In this document: positions 1-8,941 of the stretch, piece by piece | How the letters are laid out: every line of letters starts with the position of its first letter | Numbering within the stretch: the first letter of the stretch is position 1 | Assembly: GCF_022843985.1 (NCBI RefSeq) | Contig: NZ_JALHMP010000017.1 | Location: 32,270-96,269 of the forward strand | Reading direction: 5' to 3' | DNA length: 64,000 bases | Source: Phreatobacter sp. | Lineage (GTDB): Bacteria > Pseudomonadota > Alphaproteobacteria > Rhizobiales > Phreatobacteraceae | The notes under the pieces: generated by a model | What the model saw: only the letters and a program-made list of their open reading frames with translations | The model's database searches: none | What the model was told of the DNA's origin: nothing | Translations under genes and position numbers: made by a program

Positions 1-130
1 TCAGGTCCGCGCACTTGAAGTTGGTAGGGAGCCTGATGAGGGTCCGACTGCGCTTACAGCGGGGGCATGTGCAGGACTTGGCGACCAGCGTCTCAGCGAA
101 CTGACCAAGCTCTTGGCGTGCTGTCGGCAT
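1..130 (-). CDS. Zinc-ribbon protein, N-terminal fragment (cut by window edge)
   Basis: An open frame starting at ATG 130 runs off the left edge, giving 43 residues. It reads as a short helical N-terminus (MPTARQELGQFAETLVAKS) followed by C-T-C-P-R-C and, about 19 residues on, a further cysteine (KCADL) at the cut, so the second half of a zinc ribbon probably lies outside the window. A purine-rich ribosome site (AAGGTGGGAG) sits just before the ATG. Such N-terminal ribbons occur in DpnI-like and other PD-(D/E)XK nucleases, but the catalytic domain is not visible, so that assignment is only a guess. It lies beyond the 3' end of tRNA-Glu, where integrated elements often begin. The coding call itself is moderate because the fragment is short. 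Confidence 0.5.
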   Translation of the reverse strand, partial: MPTARQELGQFAETLVAKSCTCPRCKRSRTLIRLPTNFKCADL

Positions 131-284
131 GCTCCCACCTTCGCAGCCATTCTGGACGGTGAGTCGCGATTCTCGGCAAGCCCGCGGCTCTGGGGGATAA
201 GCTCGACGCCCACTGGGGGATAGGTCAGAATTGCTGACCAACTAAGTCGTTGTTGTAAATGAAGATTTCTTTGCAAAAAGCGGC

Positions 285-360
285 TGGCGCTCCCTACGGG
301 ATTCGAACCCGTGTACCCAACGTGAAAGGCTGGTGTCCTAGGCCTCTAGACGAAGGGAGC
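285..360 (-). tRNA. tRNA-Glu (anticodon TTC)
   Basis: Read on the minus strand this folds as a complete cloverleaf of 76 nt. The acceptor arm GCTCCCT pairs with AGGGAGC. The anticodon stem CCAGC/GTTGG encloses the loop CTTTCAC with anticodon TTC. The T arm ACGGG-TTCGAAT-CCCGT is perfect. A G discriminator is followed by an encoded CCA at 287-285. A promoter with good -35 and -10 boxes lies just upstream. A run of five T on the minus strand about 6-10 nt downstream could end transcription. Confidence 0.96.
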
Positions 361-381
361 GAACCGCTTGGCGGCGGCCGG

Positions 382-410
382 GTTATAGGGGTGTTCCCGG
401 CAGCCATCAA
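382..410 (-). promoter_or_regulatory. Promoter of tRNA-Glu
   Basis: On the minus strand TTGATG (410-405) is separated by exactly 17 nt from TATAAC (387-382), a near-consensus sigma-70 type promoter. The -10 box ends 22 nt before the first base of the mature tRNA, leaving room for a short 5' leader. Confidence 0.72.
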
Positions 411-427
411 GCGTCCCCGGCGGAAAA

Positions 428-1405
428 TCAGCTTGCCGTGATGGAATTCTCCCGCACCACATCGCCCCAGATCTTCATCTGGTCGGCGAAAAATGTCCTC
501 AGTTCGTTCGGCCCGCTGGCGAGGAGCTTGATCTGCTGCGTTTCCGTGAGCTGTTTGGCCGTCGCCGGCTCGCGGAAAGCGGCGGAGAGCGCTTGCTGGA
601 ACCGTGCGACGATCGGCCCCGGCGTGCCGGCCGGCGCGAAGACACCCCACCAGGCCTCCGCCTCGAAACCGGCGAATCCGCTCTCCGCCACGGTCGGCAC
701 CTGGGGCAGCGTTGTAGCCCGCTGAGCGCCGGTCTGGGCGAGCGGCCGCAGCGTGCCGGCTGTCAGATGCGTGGCGAGGACGGCGACCGAGGCGATCGAC
801 AGCGGGACATGGCCGCCGAGCGCATCGTTCACCAGCGGACCGCCGCCCCGGTAGGGGATGTGGTTGAAAGTGGTCGCCGCGCGACGCGCCAGCAGCGTCA
901 TGGCAAGATGCCCAAGGCTACCATTGCCGATGGTCCCGTAGGGTACACCACCGGCGCGGTCCTTGCCGGCCTGGACCACGTCGGCGAGGGTGCGAAAGGG
1001 CTGCGAGGGATGGGTGACCAGCACCATCGGCGCCGTACCGATCAGCATCACCGGATCGAGATCCTTCACCGAATCGAAGGGCATGTTTGGCAACAGGGTC
1101 GGATTGACGGCGTGGGTATCGAAGACGAACAGCCAGGTATTGCCGTCCGGCGCCGCCTTGGCGACGGCATTGGCACCGACGCTGCCGCCGGCCCCGGCGC
1201 GGTTCTCGACGATCACCGTCGCGCCGAGGCTGCGCTCCAGGACAGGCTGGGCGAGTCGCGCGAGCGCATCGACCGATCCACCCGGCGGAAAGGGCGCGAT
1301 GATCCGAATGGTCCCGGAAGGCCAGGATTGAGCCCTCAGGACGGCGGGGGCGAGCGGCGCGATGAAGGCAGCGGCGGTGAGGCCGCGGCGCGTGATGGAT
1401 GGCAT
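428..1405 (-). CDS. Tripartite tricarboxylate transporter substrate-binding protein (Bug/TctC family)
   Basis: A 325-residue periplasmic binding protein. The N-terminus has a twin-arginine-like export signal (TRRGLTAAAF, with an A-x-A-like cleavage region near residue 25). The mature part opens with IRIIAPFPPGGSVD and carries ENRAGAGGSVGA and APDGNT, signatures of the Bug family that captures small carboxylates for TTT transporters. Length fits the family. No membrane TctA/TctB partner is adjacent, which is common because Bug genes are often orphaned and expanded. The ligand cannot be predicted from sequence. It is transcribed away from the Kbp gene's 3' end, separated by 70 bp. Confidence 0.88.
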   Translation of the reverse strand: MPSITRRGLTAAAFIAPLAPAVLRAQSWPSGTIRIIAPFPPGGSVDALARLAQPVLERSLGATVIVENRAGAGGSVGANAVAKAAPDGNTWLFVFDTHAVNPTLLPNMPFDSVKDLDPVMLIGTAPMVLVTHPSQPFRTLADVVQAGKDRAGGVPYGTIGNGSLGHLAMTLLARRAATTFNHIPYRGGGPLVNDALGGHVPLSIASVAVLATHLTAGTLRPLAQTGAQRATTLPQVPTVAESGFAGFEAEAWWGVFAPAGTPGPIVARFQQALSAAFREPATAKQLTETQQIKLLASGPNELRTFFADQMKIWGDVVRENSITAS

Positions 1406-1475
1406 TGGCGTTCTCCCGGTCGATGTGCCGGCGGAGGCGTCGAGGCCCCCGCCCGAACAGGAGTATAGGGCGCGC

Positions 1476-1910
1476 TCAGGGAATGCGAAGCACCCAGCCT
1501 GGCTGGATCAGATCCGGATTGACGATCGGCGGATTGTTGGCCGCGACGATCTTCGGAAATTCCGCACCCTTGCCGTAATGGGTCTCGGCGATCTTCCAGA
1601 GCGTGTCGCCCTTCTTCACCGTGTAGAATTTGGCCGCGGGCGTCTCGGCCGCCACGATCAACTGGCTTGTATCAACCTGCGCGACGCCGACTGTATTTCC
1701 GAGGGCAAGAATGATGCGCTCGGCCTCTTCCTGCGACTTGACCTGGCCGGACAACTGCACGTTGTTGCCGGACGTGTCGATCTGCAGCTTGCTGGTGTCG
1801 AAGCCGTGGCTCGCTACCTCCTGTGTCAGCGCCGGGGCCGGCGCCGCCTGTGCCTCGCTGGCACCCATCAGCTTCTTGCCGACATTCTTAACGAAATCGA
1901 AGAAACCCAT
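1476..1910 (-). CDS. kbp: Kbp/YgaU-like protein with BON and LysM domains
   Basis: A 144-residue protein starting MGFFDFVKNVGKKLMG; the start at 1910 is preceded by GAGGAG at good spacing, while upstream in-frame codons lack one. After a short linker comes a BON domain (about residues 35-85, containing VQLSGQVKSQEEAERI), then a C-terminal LysM domain opening FYTVKKGDTLWKIAETHYG and ending GWVLRIP. The architecture and length match E. coli Kbp (149 aa), a cytoplasmic K+-binding protein, although many genomes annotate it simply as peptidoglycan-binding LysM. There is no signal peptide, which favours the Kbp role over cell-wall binding. Confidence 0.87.
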   Translation of the reverse strand: MGFFDFVKNVGKKLMGASEAQAAPAPALTQEVASHGFDTSKLQIDTSGNNVQLSGQVKSQEEAERIILALGNTVGVAQVDTSQLIVAAETPAAKFYTVKKGDTLWKIAETHYGKGAEFPKIVAANNPPIVNPDLIQPGWVLRIP

Positions 1911-2157
1911 GCTCTGCTCCTCGCTGCCAAGCCGCTCTTCAAAGGCGACCGGGCGCACACTACCGCCAGCGTGGCGCTCTGACCAGCGGACCTTACGTAA
2001 AGCCAGATATCGGATGTGGCGCACCGCAGCATCGCTGGTTGTGGATAAGGCCGATCCGGTGCTATCTACCAGTTGCCGTTGCGGCAGCACCGGAGTGCAA
2101 TCGGTTTTGTCGGGTGTGCCGATTCCGTATCGTCAGTTGCGTATCAGGTGCGATGTC

Positions 2158-2514
2158 ATGGGTTCTGGGTCAGCGAATGTAACGGCGACAGGCGCCGGGA
2201 TTGACGACGATGGCCTCGTCGCGCTCGTCCTCTGGCGGCTGCATGATCCCGCCTGGACCCCTTCTTTCCGGGACCTTCTGGAAGATGCCCGCACCTGCGC
2301 CAACCCGGCCACCGAGGCCACGACCCTCCTGTCGGTTCTGCGCGAAATAGTGACGGCTGACCATGCGCTGGCGCCACGTGCCAGGTCCCTCGCCATGCAA
2401 GCGGTCGAACTCATGGCAGCGCGCGGGCAGGCCCAGGATGTCGCCGCCATGGCCCCGGCCTCGAAGCCCCGGCGCCGGCTCGCGAACTTCCGTCCGGCCT
2501 TCTTCGCCGGCTGA
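2158..2514 (+). CDS. Hypothetical protein, small helical
   Basis: An open frame of 118 codons starting at ATG 2158 and stopping immediately before the recJ stop codon (convergent, no gap). The product is predicted largely helical (DGLVALVLWRLHDPAWTPSF, then a long Ala/Leu-rich region) with a basic tail SKPRRRLANF. There is a weak AGGTG ahead of the start. No family is recognised. The opposite strand is also open here, so coding status rests mainly on the fit between flanking genes and a protein-like amino-acid composition. Confidence 0.5.
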   Translation: MGSGSANVTATGAGIDDDGLVALVLWRLHDPAWTPSFRDLLEDARTCANPATEATTLLSVLREIVTADHALAPRARSLAMQAVELMAARGQAQDVAAMAPASKPRRRLANFRPAFFAG

Positions 2515-4314
2515 TCAGCCGGCCGGCGGCGCCGCGGCGTCGATCATTCGGAACTGTACCCGTTCCTGCCCTTGCCAGCGGTTGGTCCCTGCGAAGCCGG
2601 CAACATGCAGGGACCGACCGCGACTTGCCGTCAGCATCTGGCCCAGCGGTTGCCCCACCGCACGAAACGCGACTGCCTCCACCGTCCTACCGTCACCACT
2701 GCGCAGGCGCGCTCGCAAATGCGCGCCGGCCAGTTCATCGACATGCACGAGCGTATGCGAGGGCAAGACGAGAACGGGCTCGGGATTGCCGGTACCGAAG
2801 GGCCCGGCCCGGTCGAGCATGGCGACGAGGTCCAGGGTCAGCGCCGCGGCCGTTGTCGCCGCATCGACGAGGAGGGAGTCCTCACGGCGCGCGCGCGTCA
2901 CAGCATCGGCGAGATGACCTTCGAGAAAGGCGCGGAAGGCCGCGAGCCGGTCACGCTGCACGGTGATGCCGGCCGCCATGACATGGCCACCGCCCTTGAC
3001 GAGGATCCCGGCACCGACGGCACGGCGGACGGCGGCGCCAAGATCGACCCCTGCGACGGAGCGGCCGGACCCGGTGCCGACCTCTCCGGTGAAGGCGATC
3101 GCAAAGGCGGGGCGCTTGAATCGCTCCTTCAGCCGTGAGGCGACGAGGCCGACGACACCCGGGTGCCAGCCGTTACCGGCGGTCACCACCACCGAGGCCC
3201 CCTCCTCCAGCGGCCCGAGCGCTGCCAGGGCCTCGGCCTCGGCCTCGGCGACGGTGCCCAGTTCGACCACCTGCCTTTCGCGATTGAGACGGTCGAGATC
3301 AGCTGCGATGCGCTCCGCCTCCAGCGTATCCTCGGTCATCAAAAGCCGCAGGCCGAGGGCCGCGTCGCCGATCCGACCACCTGCATTGATGCGCGGCCCG
3401 AGCAGGAAACCGAGATGGTAGGGTGTCGGCGGTCCGTCGAGCCGCGCCACGTCCATGAGGGCCCTCAGGCCGGCATTCTCACGCCGCCGCATCACCACGA
3501 GGCCGCGCGTGACGAAGGCGCGGTTGAGACCTATCAACGGCACGACATCGGCGACCGTGCCGAGAGCGACGAGGTCGAGCAGTCCCATCAGGTCAGGTTC
3601 CGGCCGTGCCGTCGTCCAGTGTCCCTTGGCGCGCAGATGGCGGTTGAGCGCCACCACCATCATGAAGGTGACGCCGGCAGCACAGAGTTGACTCAGTCCG
3701 GAAAGATCATCCTGCCGGTTGGGATTGACGATTGCCTCAACGTCGGGAAGCGTCTCGTCGGCCTGGTGATGATCGCAGACGACCACATCGAGGCCGATCG
3801 CCGCCGCCTCGCCGAGCACCTGGTGGCTTGTGGTGCCGCAGTCGAGGGTGACGACCAGCGTTGCCCCCTTCCCCGCCAGCATGCGCAGGGCTTCGGCATT
3901 GGGTCCATAACCCTCAAAGATGCGGTCGGGGATATGCAGCAGGGGGTCGAGCCCGGCGGCGCGAAGGAACAGCGCCAGAACCGCTGACGAAGAGGCGCCG
4001 TCGACGTCATAGTCGCCGAAGATCGCCACTTGTTCGCCGGTCAGCACCGCCTTGGCAAGGCGTTCGACGGCCCGGTCCATGTCGGTGAGGACGGAAGGGT
4101 CCGGCATCACCGCGCGGATCGTCGGTTCGAGGAAGGCCTCCGCCGTGTCGGCGTCGACGCCCCGACCTGCAAGGACACGGGCCAGAATGTCCGGCAAGGC
4201 GAGGGCCTGGGTGATGGCCAAGGCCCTGGCGCGCCCCGGCTCATCGAGCCGGTCGCGCCAGGCGCGGCCCAGGGCCGACTTTTCGATGCCGAGAAACAGC
4301 CGGCGGCGTTCCAT
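2515..4314 (-). CDS. recJ: Single-stranded-DNA-specific exonuclease RecJ
   Basis: A 599-residue 5'-3' single-strand exonuclease acting in recombination and mismatch repair. The DHH-family motifs are intact: DYDVDG near residues 101-106, LDCGT near 158-162, DHH near 181-183, and the DHHA1 signature GGGHVMAAG in the second half. The chosen start (MERRRLFLG) begins 5 bp beyond the glpX stop codon; a start nine codons earlier would overlap glpX. It is the last gene of a minus-strand run alaC-dapB-hom-glpX-recJ, an order common in Hyphomicrobiales. Confidence 0.95.
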   Translation of the reverse strand: MERRRLFLGIEKSALGRAWRDRLDEPGRARALAITQALALPDILARVLAGRGVDADTAEAFLEPTIRAVMPDPSVLTDMDRAVERLAKAVLTGEQVAIFGDYDVDGASSSAVLALFLRAAGLDPLLHIPDRIFEGYGPNAEALRMLAGKGATLVVTLDCGTTSHQVLGEAAAIGLDVVVCDHHQADETLPDVEAIVNPNRQDDLSGLSQLCAAGVTFMMVVALNRHLRAKGHWTTARPEPDLMGLLDLVALGTVADVVPLIGLNRAFVTRGLVVMRRRENAGLRALMDVARLDGPPTPYHLGFLLGPRINAGGRIGDAALGLRLLMTEDTLEAERIAADLDRLNRERQVVELGTVAEAEAEALAALGPLEEGASVVVTAGNGWHPGVVGLVASRLKERFKRPAFAIAFTGEVGTGSGRSVAGVDLGAAVRRAVGAGILVKGGGHVMAAGITVQRDRLAAFRAFLEGHLADAVTRARREDSLLVDAATTAAALTLDLVAMLDRAGPFGTGNPEPVLVLPSHTLVHVDELAGAHLRARLRSGDGRTVEAVAFRAVGQPLGQMLTASRGRSLHVAGFAGTNRWQGQERVQFRMIDAAAPPAG

Positions 4315-4318
4315 CGGG

Positions 4319-5320
4319 TCAGTCGAGATGGAATTTCTCAAGCTGGCGGTGCTCGCCGAAGATGCGACGCACGGTGCCGGTCGTCGACCGGTAGACGATG
4401 GTTTCGGTGGTGATAAGGTCGGGGCCGAAGACGACGCCCTTCAGGAGGGCGCCGTCGGTGACGCCGGTGGCCGAGACGATCACGTCGCCGGAGGCCATTT
4501 CCTCCATCTCGTACTTCTTGGTCGGGTCCTTGACGCCCATCTTGCGGGCACGCTCGATCTTGGCCTCGCTGTCGAGGATCAGCCGCGCCTGCATCTGACC
4601 GCCGACACAGCGCAGGGCCGCCGCTGCCAGCACGCCCTCGGGCGCGCCGCCAATGCCCAGATAGATGTCGATGCCGGTCTCCAGCGCATTGGCGGTGTGA
4701 ATGACACCCGCGACGTCGCCATCGGTAATGAGGCGGATGGCGGCGCCGGTGCTCCGCACGGCCTCGATCAGCTTGGCGTGGCGGGGCCGGTCCATGATCA
4801 GGGCGGTGATCTCGCCCGGCTTCACGCCCTTCGCCTTGGCGAGGGCATGGATGTTCTCGACCGGCGAGGCGTCGAGATCGACAACGCCTTTCGGATAGCC
4901 CGGACCGATGGCGATCTTGTCCATGTAGACATCAGGGGCATAGAGCAGGGAGCCGTGCTCGGCCATGGCGATGACGGCGATCGAGCCGGGCATGTCCTTG
5001 GCGCAGAGCGTTGTGCCCTCGAGCGGATCGAGCGCGATGTCCACCTTCGGACCCTTCTTGGTACCGACCTCTTCGCCGATGTAGAGCATCGGCGCCTCGT
5101 CGCGCTCGCCCTCGCCGATGACGACCGTGCCGTCGATGGGCAGCTTGTTGAGTTCGCGGCGCATGGCGTCGACCGCCGCCTGGTCAGCGGCCTTCTCGTT
5201 GCCGCGACCGCGCAGGCGCGCGGAGGCCACAGCCGCCCGCTCCGTCACCCGGACGAGCTCCATCGAGAGCACGCGCTCGATGATGAGGTTCTTCGGGATG
5301 GAAAGCCCCTGCTCGGCCAT
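4319..5320 (-). CDS. glpX: Class II fructose-1,6-bisphosphatase
   Basis: A 333-residue GlpX-type phosphatase that hydrolyses fructose 1,6-bisphosphate in gluconeogenesis; many members also accept sedoheptulose bisphosphate. Metal-binding segments GEGERDE (about residue 69) and DPLEGTT (about 98) are intact. It starts 32 bp after the hom stop codon and ends 4 bp before the recJ start, consistent with cotranscription. Length is normal for the family. Confidence 0.95.
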   Translation of the reverse strand: MAEQGLSIPKNLIIERVLSMELVRVTERAAVASARLRGRGNEKAADQAAVDAMRRELNKLPIDGTVVIGEGERDEAPMLYIGEEVGTKKGPKVDIALDPLEGTTLCAKDMPGSIAVIAMAEHGSLLYAPDVYMDKIAIGPGYPKGVVDLDASPVENIHALAKAKGVKPGEITALIMDRPRHAKLIEAVRSTGAAIRLITDGDVAGVIHTANALETGIDIYLGIGGAPEGVLAAAALRCVGGQMQARLILDSEAKIERARKMGVKDPTKKYEMEEMASGDVIVSATGVTDGALLKGVVFGPDLITTETIVYRSTTGTVRRIFGEHRQLEKFHLD

Positions 5321-5352
5321 TGTGACGTCCTTTTCGCGCTTTTGTCGTGCGT

Positions 5353-6672
5353 TCAGTTGCGTTCGATGCGGATGACCTGCGGGGCTCCAAGAAGGATGCC
5401 GTCCGCGTCCATCGACTTGACGGCGCGGCGGACGGCCGCCTCCGTCGTGGCATAGGTGATGAGCACAACGGGCGCCGGAGCGGCCGCCGCTGCCGGATCG
5501 GTTCCGCCGCGCACGGGTCCGGCCCGGCGCTGCACGATCGATTCCAGCGAGATATTGTTCTGCGCCATGCGCGAGGCGATGCGCGCCGCGGTTCCAGGCT
5601 TGTCGACGACCTCGAGGCGAATGTAGTAGCCGCCCTCGTGGCGCGTCATGGGCGCACGGCTCGGCTTGGTCAGGGCCGAGACCGGCCGGATGAACGGTGC
5701 CGTGCGATGTCCACGCGCCACATCGACGATGTCGGCGATCACAGCCGAGGCCGTCGCATCGCCGCCCGCGCCGGGGCCGACCAGAGTGAGGTCGACAGCA
5801 TCGGCGTCGATGGCCACGGCGTTCAACACGCCATTGACCTGGGCGATGGCCTCGTCCTTCGGAATGAAGGTCGGATGGACGCGCTGCTCGACGCCGTCGG
5901 CGGTGCGCTGCGCGACGCCGAGCAGCTTGACGCGGTAGCCGAGTTCCTCGGCCATCCTCAGGTCGACCGGCTTGATCGAGCGGATGCCCTCGATCGAGAT
6001 GCCCTTGGTGTCGACGAGCGTGCCGAAGGCGAGGCTGGTGAGAAGCGACAGCTTGTGGGCCGTGTCGAACCCATCGACGTCGAAGGTCGGATCAGCTTCC
6101 GCATAGCCAAGGCGCTGGGCGTCCCTGAGGCACTCCTCGAAGCTGATCCCCTCCTCCGCCATGCGGGTGAGGATGTAGTTGCAGGTACCGTTGAGGATGC
6201 CATAGACGCGCTCGATCGTATTGCCGAGCAGGCTTTCGCGCAGCGTCTTGATGACGGGGATGCCGCCAGCGACCGCCGCTTCGAAATTGAGCGCGAGGCC
6301 CTTGGCCTCGGCCTTACGCGCAAGGGCCGTGCCGTGGGCGGCCAGAAGCGCCTTGTTGGCGGTGACCACCGCCTTACCGCTCTCCAGCGCCGTCTCGACC
6401 GCCGCCTTGGCGGGGTCACCGGCTCCGCCCATGAGTTCGACGAAAACGTCGATCTCGGGATCGGCGGCGAGGCTGACGGAATCGTCGCACCAGCGAACCC
6501 CGGCCAGATCAATGCCACGGTCCTTGCCGCGCGAGCGGGCCGTGACCGCCGTAACGCGGATGGGCCGCCCGGCGGCTTCGGCCAGGCGATTGTCACGCTT
6601 GGCAATGAGCCGGACGACCGAAGCCCCGACCGTACCGAGGCCGGCGATCCCGACTTTCAAGACGTCCTGCAT
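5353..6672 (-). CDS. hom: Homoserine dehydrogenase
   Basis: A 439-residue enzyme reducing aspartate semialdehyde to homoserine, at the branch to threonine and methionine. The start at 6672 (MQDVLKVGIAGLGTVG) places the nucleotide-binding GxGxxG at residues 10-15. The central catalytic domain carries GILNGTCNYILTRM and EADPTFDVDGFD. A C-terminal ACT domain (YYIRLEVVDKPGTAARIA) is expected to bind threonine as feedback inhibitor. The gene lies downstream of a dapB-like gene and alaC, grouping aspartate-family functions. Confidence 0.95.
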   Translation of the reverse strand: MQDVLKVGIAGLGTVGASVVRLIAKRDNRLAEAAGRPIRVTAVTARSRGKDRGIDLAGVRWCDDSVSLAADPEIDVFVELMGGAGDPAKAAVETALESGKAVVTANKALLAAHGTALARKAEAKGLALNFEAAVAGGIPVIKTLRESLLGNTIERVYGILNGTCNYILTRMAEEGISFEECLRDAQRLGYAEADPTFDVDGFDTAHKLSLLTSLAFGTLVDTKGISIEGIRSIKPVDLRMAEELGYRVKLLGVAQRTADGVEQRVHPTFIPKDEAIAQVNGVLNAVAIDADAVDLTLVGPGAGGDATASAVIADIVDVARGHRTAPFIRPVSALTKPSRAPMTRHEGGYYIRLEVVDKPGTAARIASRMAQNNISLESIVQRRAGPVRGGTDPAAAAAPAPVVLITYATTEAAVRRAVKSMDADGILLGAPQVIRIERN

Positions 6673-6764
6673 GGGTAATCGATCCGCACTGCCGCGACCA
6701 CCGCGTCGCGCCGGGCTTGTGCCCGATTTGGCCGGCCAAGGCAAGGAATGCCGGCTCTTGGGGC

Positions 6765-7571
6765 TCAATCCAGAAGGTGATCGATGCCGCGGATCAACCC
6801 TGTAGAACCCCTCACCTTGCGCGCCGCCAGCAGCGTGCCACCGACATAGGGCGCTGCCGAGGACCCCGCATCGTGGCGGATGGTCAGCCGCTCGTCCGGC
6901 AGCCCGAAAATTGCTTCGGCAGACAGGACAAAGGACGGCATGCGCACCGAATGGACCTGCACTGCGATGCCGCCGGCATTGACCGCGCCGCCCCGCGTTT
7001 CGCGGATGCCACCGAGTTCGTCCACCGGCTTAGAGGTCGGCGCGCCACGAATCGCGGAGAGAATCTCGCCGAGCTCGCGGCCCGTGCCTGACGGCGTGTC
7101 GGGCTTCTTGGCGGAGGCATAGTCGATGATCTCGACATCGGGCACATGCCGCGCCGCCATGGTGGCAAAGCGCTTCAGCAGCGATGCCGTAATCGAGAAA
7201 TTGCCGGCGGCAATCACCCCGCGCCCGGCGGCAACGGCTGCCCGGTCGATCTCTGCATAGTCATCAGCCGACAGGCCAGACGTTCCGATGACCACATGGC
7301 GGCCGGCGGCAAGAGCCTCCAGCGTATGGCCCTTGACCACATGTGGCTTGGTGTAGTCGATGACCACGTCGCTCGGGACGGCCAGCGCCTCCGCCAGGCT
7401 CGACACGACGGTCACGCCGGTCGCGGCCATGCCCGCGACGTCGCCGGCATCCCGTCCCGCCGACGAGCGCGCCACGGCGGCTGCGAGGGTCAGGTCCGGA
7501 GCGGCGGTGACGGCCTTGACCAGCTCGCGGCCCACCCAGCCGGACGTTCCGGCGACGACGATGCGTATCAT
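6765..7571 (-). CDS. DapB-like dihydrodipicolinate reductase family protein with altered active site
   Basis: A 268-residue protein with an N-terminal Rossmann fold (IRIVVAGTSGWVGREL), the DapB hinge (VVIGTSGLS, AAGNFSI), and a C-terminal substrate domain with KKPDTPSGTGREL. In canonical DapB the catalytic loop reads E-A-H-H-x-x-K; here the equivalent positions are Y-A-S-x-x-K (residues 151-156), so both histidines are replaced while the lysine and PSGT are kept. The start at 7571 begins at the conserved first strand, 31 bp after the aminotransferase stop. It may be a divergent working reductase or a paralogue acting on another substrate; which one is unknown. The family assignment is secure, the lysine-pathway role is not. 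Confidence 0.82.
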   Translation of the reverse strand: MIRIVVAGTSGWVGRELVKAVTAAPDLTLAAAVARSSAGRDAGDVAGMAATGVTVVSSLAEALAVPSDVVIDYTKPHVVKGHTLEALAAGRHVVIGTSGLSADDYAEIDRAAVAAGRGVIAAGNFSITASLLKRFATMAARHVPDVEIIDYASAKKPDTPSGTGRELGEILSAIRGAPTSKPVDELGGIRETRGGAVNAGGIAVQVHSVRMPSFVLSAEAIFGLPDERLTIRHDAGSSAAPYVGGTLLAARKVRGSTGLIRGIDHLLD

Positions 7572-7602
7572 GGCGGCTCCTGCCGGACTGTCCGCGTCCG
7601 GC

Positions 7603-8832
7603 TCAACGGCTGGCGGCGGTGATGGGAATGACGTTGTGGAGGGTGGTCGCGGCGCCATCGAAGAAGCGCTTCACATTGCGCGCCGCCTGGCGGATCCGCT
7701 GCTCGTTCTCGACCACGGCGATACGGACATAGTCGTCGCCGTGCTCGCCGAAGCCGATTCCCGGAGCGACGGCGACTTCCGCCTTCTCGACCAGCAGCTT
7801 GGCGAATTCGAGCGATCCCAGCGGCTTGAACTGGTCCGGGATCGGCACCCAGGCGAACATCGAGGCCTGCGGCACGGGAATGTCCCAGCCGGCCTTGCCG
7901 AAGCTCTCGATCAGCGCATCACGGCGCTTGCGATAGGTTCCGCGCATCTCATGGATGCAGTCCTCGGGCCCATTCAGGGCGGCGGTCGCCGCCACCTGCA
8001 CTGGGGTGTAGGCGCCATAGTCGAGATAGCTCTTGACCCGCGCAAGGGCTGCGCAGAGACGCTCGTTGCCCACCGCGAAGCCAATGCGCCAGCCGGCCAT
8101 CGAGAAGGTCTTCGACATGGAGGTGAACTCGACAGCCACGTCGAACGCGCCAGGCACCTGCAGGATGGACGGCGGCGGATTGGCGTCATCGAAATAGACC
8201 TCGGCATAGGCAAGGTCGGAGAGGACGATCAGGTCGTGCTTCTTCGCGAAGCGCACCAGTTCGGCGTAGAAGTCGAGGTCGGCGACCTGGGCCGTCGGGT
8301 TCGACGGGTAGCAGGTCACCACAGCGATCGGCTTCGGGATGGAGTGCTGCATCGCCCGCTCCATGGCCCTGAAATACTCCTCGTCGGCGGTCGCCGGCAC
8401 AGAGCGGATGACGCCGCCCGCCATCAGGAAACCGAAGGCGTGGATCGGGTAGCTCGGATTGGGGCAGAGCACGACGTCGCCGGGCGCGGTGATGGCCTGC
8501 GCCATATTGGCAAAGCCCTCCTTCGAGCCGAGCGTGGCGATAACCTGCGTGTCGGGGTCGAGCTTGACGCCGAACCGGCGCGCGTAATAGGCCGCCTGGG
8601 CGCGCCTCAGGCCCGGAATGCCCTTCGAGGCTGAATAGCGGTCGGTGCGCGGCTTGCCGATCGTCTCCTTGAGCTTCTCGATGACGTGCTCAGGCGCCGG
8701 CAGATCGGGGTTGCCCATCCCGAGGTCGATGATGTCGACGCCCTTGGCCCGGGCGGCGGCCTTCACCTTGTTCACCTGCTCGAAGACATAGGGCGGCAGC
8801 CGGCGGATGCGGTGGAACTGGGAGTGGGTCAT
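7603..8832 (-). CDS. alaC: AlaC-like class I aminotransferase
   Basis: A 409-residue PLP-dependent aminotransferase. It opens FHRIRRLPPYVFEQVNKVKA and carries DLGMGNPD, SKGIPGLRRA, PSNPTAQ, LSDLAYAE and the PLP-lysine segment SMSKTFSMAGWR. This is very close to the E. coli AlaC (alanine/glutamate aminotransferase) pattern. In Hyphomicrobiales such genes sit beside hom and are often labelled LL-diaminopimelate aminotransferase; AlaC is the better match from sequence. It is the first gene of the run alaC-dapB-hom-glpX-recJ. Confidence 0.88.
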   Translation of the reverse strand: MTHSQFHRIRRLPPYVFEQVNKVKAAARAKGVDIIDLGMGNPDLPAPEHVIEKLKETIGKPRTDRYSASKGIPGLRRAQAAYYARRFGVKLDPDTQVIATLGSKEGFANMAQAITAPGDVVLCPNPSYPIHAFGFLMAGGVIRSVPATADEEYFRAMERAMQHSIPKPIAVVTCYPSNPTAQVADLDFYAELVRFAKKHDLIVLSDLAYAEVYFDDANPPPSILQVPGAFDVAVEFTSMSKTFSMAGWRIGFAVGNERLCAALARVKSYLDYGAYTPVQVAATAALNGPEDCIHEMRGTYRKRRDALIESFGKAGWDIPVPQASMFAWVPIPDQFKPLGSLEFAKLLVEKAEVAVAPGIGFGEHGDDYVRIAVVENEQRIRQAARNVKRFFDGAATTLHNVIPITAASR

Positions 8833-8941
8833 CGGTGACAGGTCGCTCGGGCGGCAGGCCTTGCCGCAAGGGGCTTGCCTCGTATCACATTGCAATACGG
8901 CTTGGAACGGGACGACCGTGCGATCCCTGCCGTCTTTCGTC

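Noticed and set aside
8881..8899. CGTAT...ATACG inverted repeat upstream of alaC
   Set aside because: Arms are only 5 bp with a 9-nt gap, which is expected by chance in this length of sequence, and no promoter pair fits around it.
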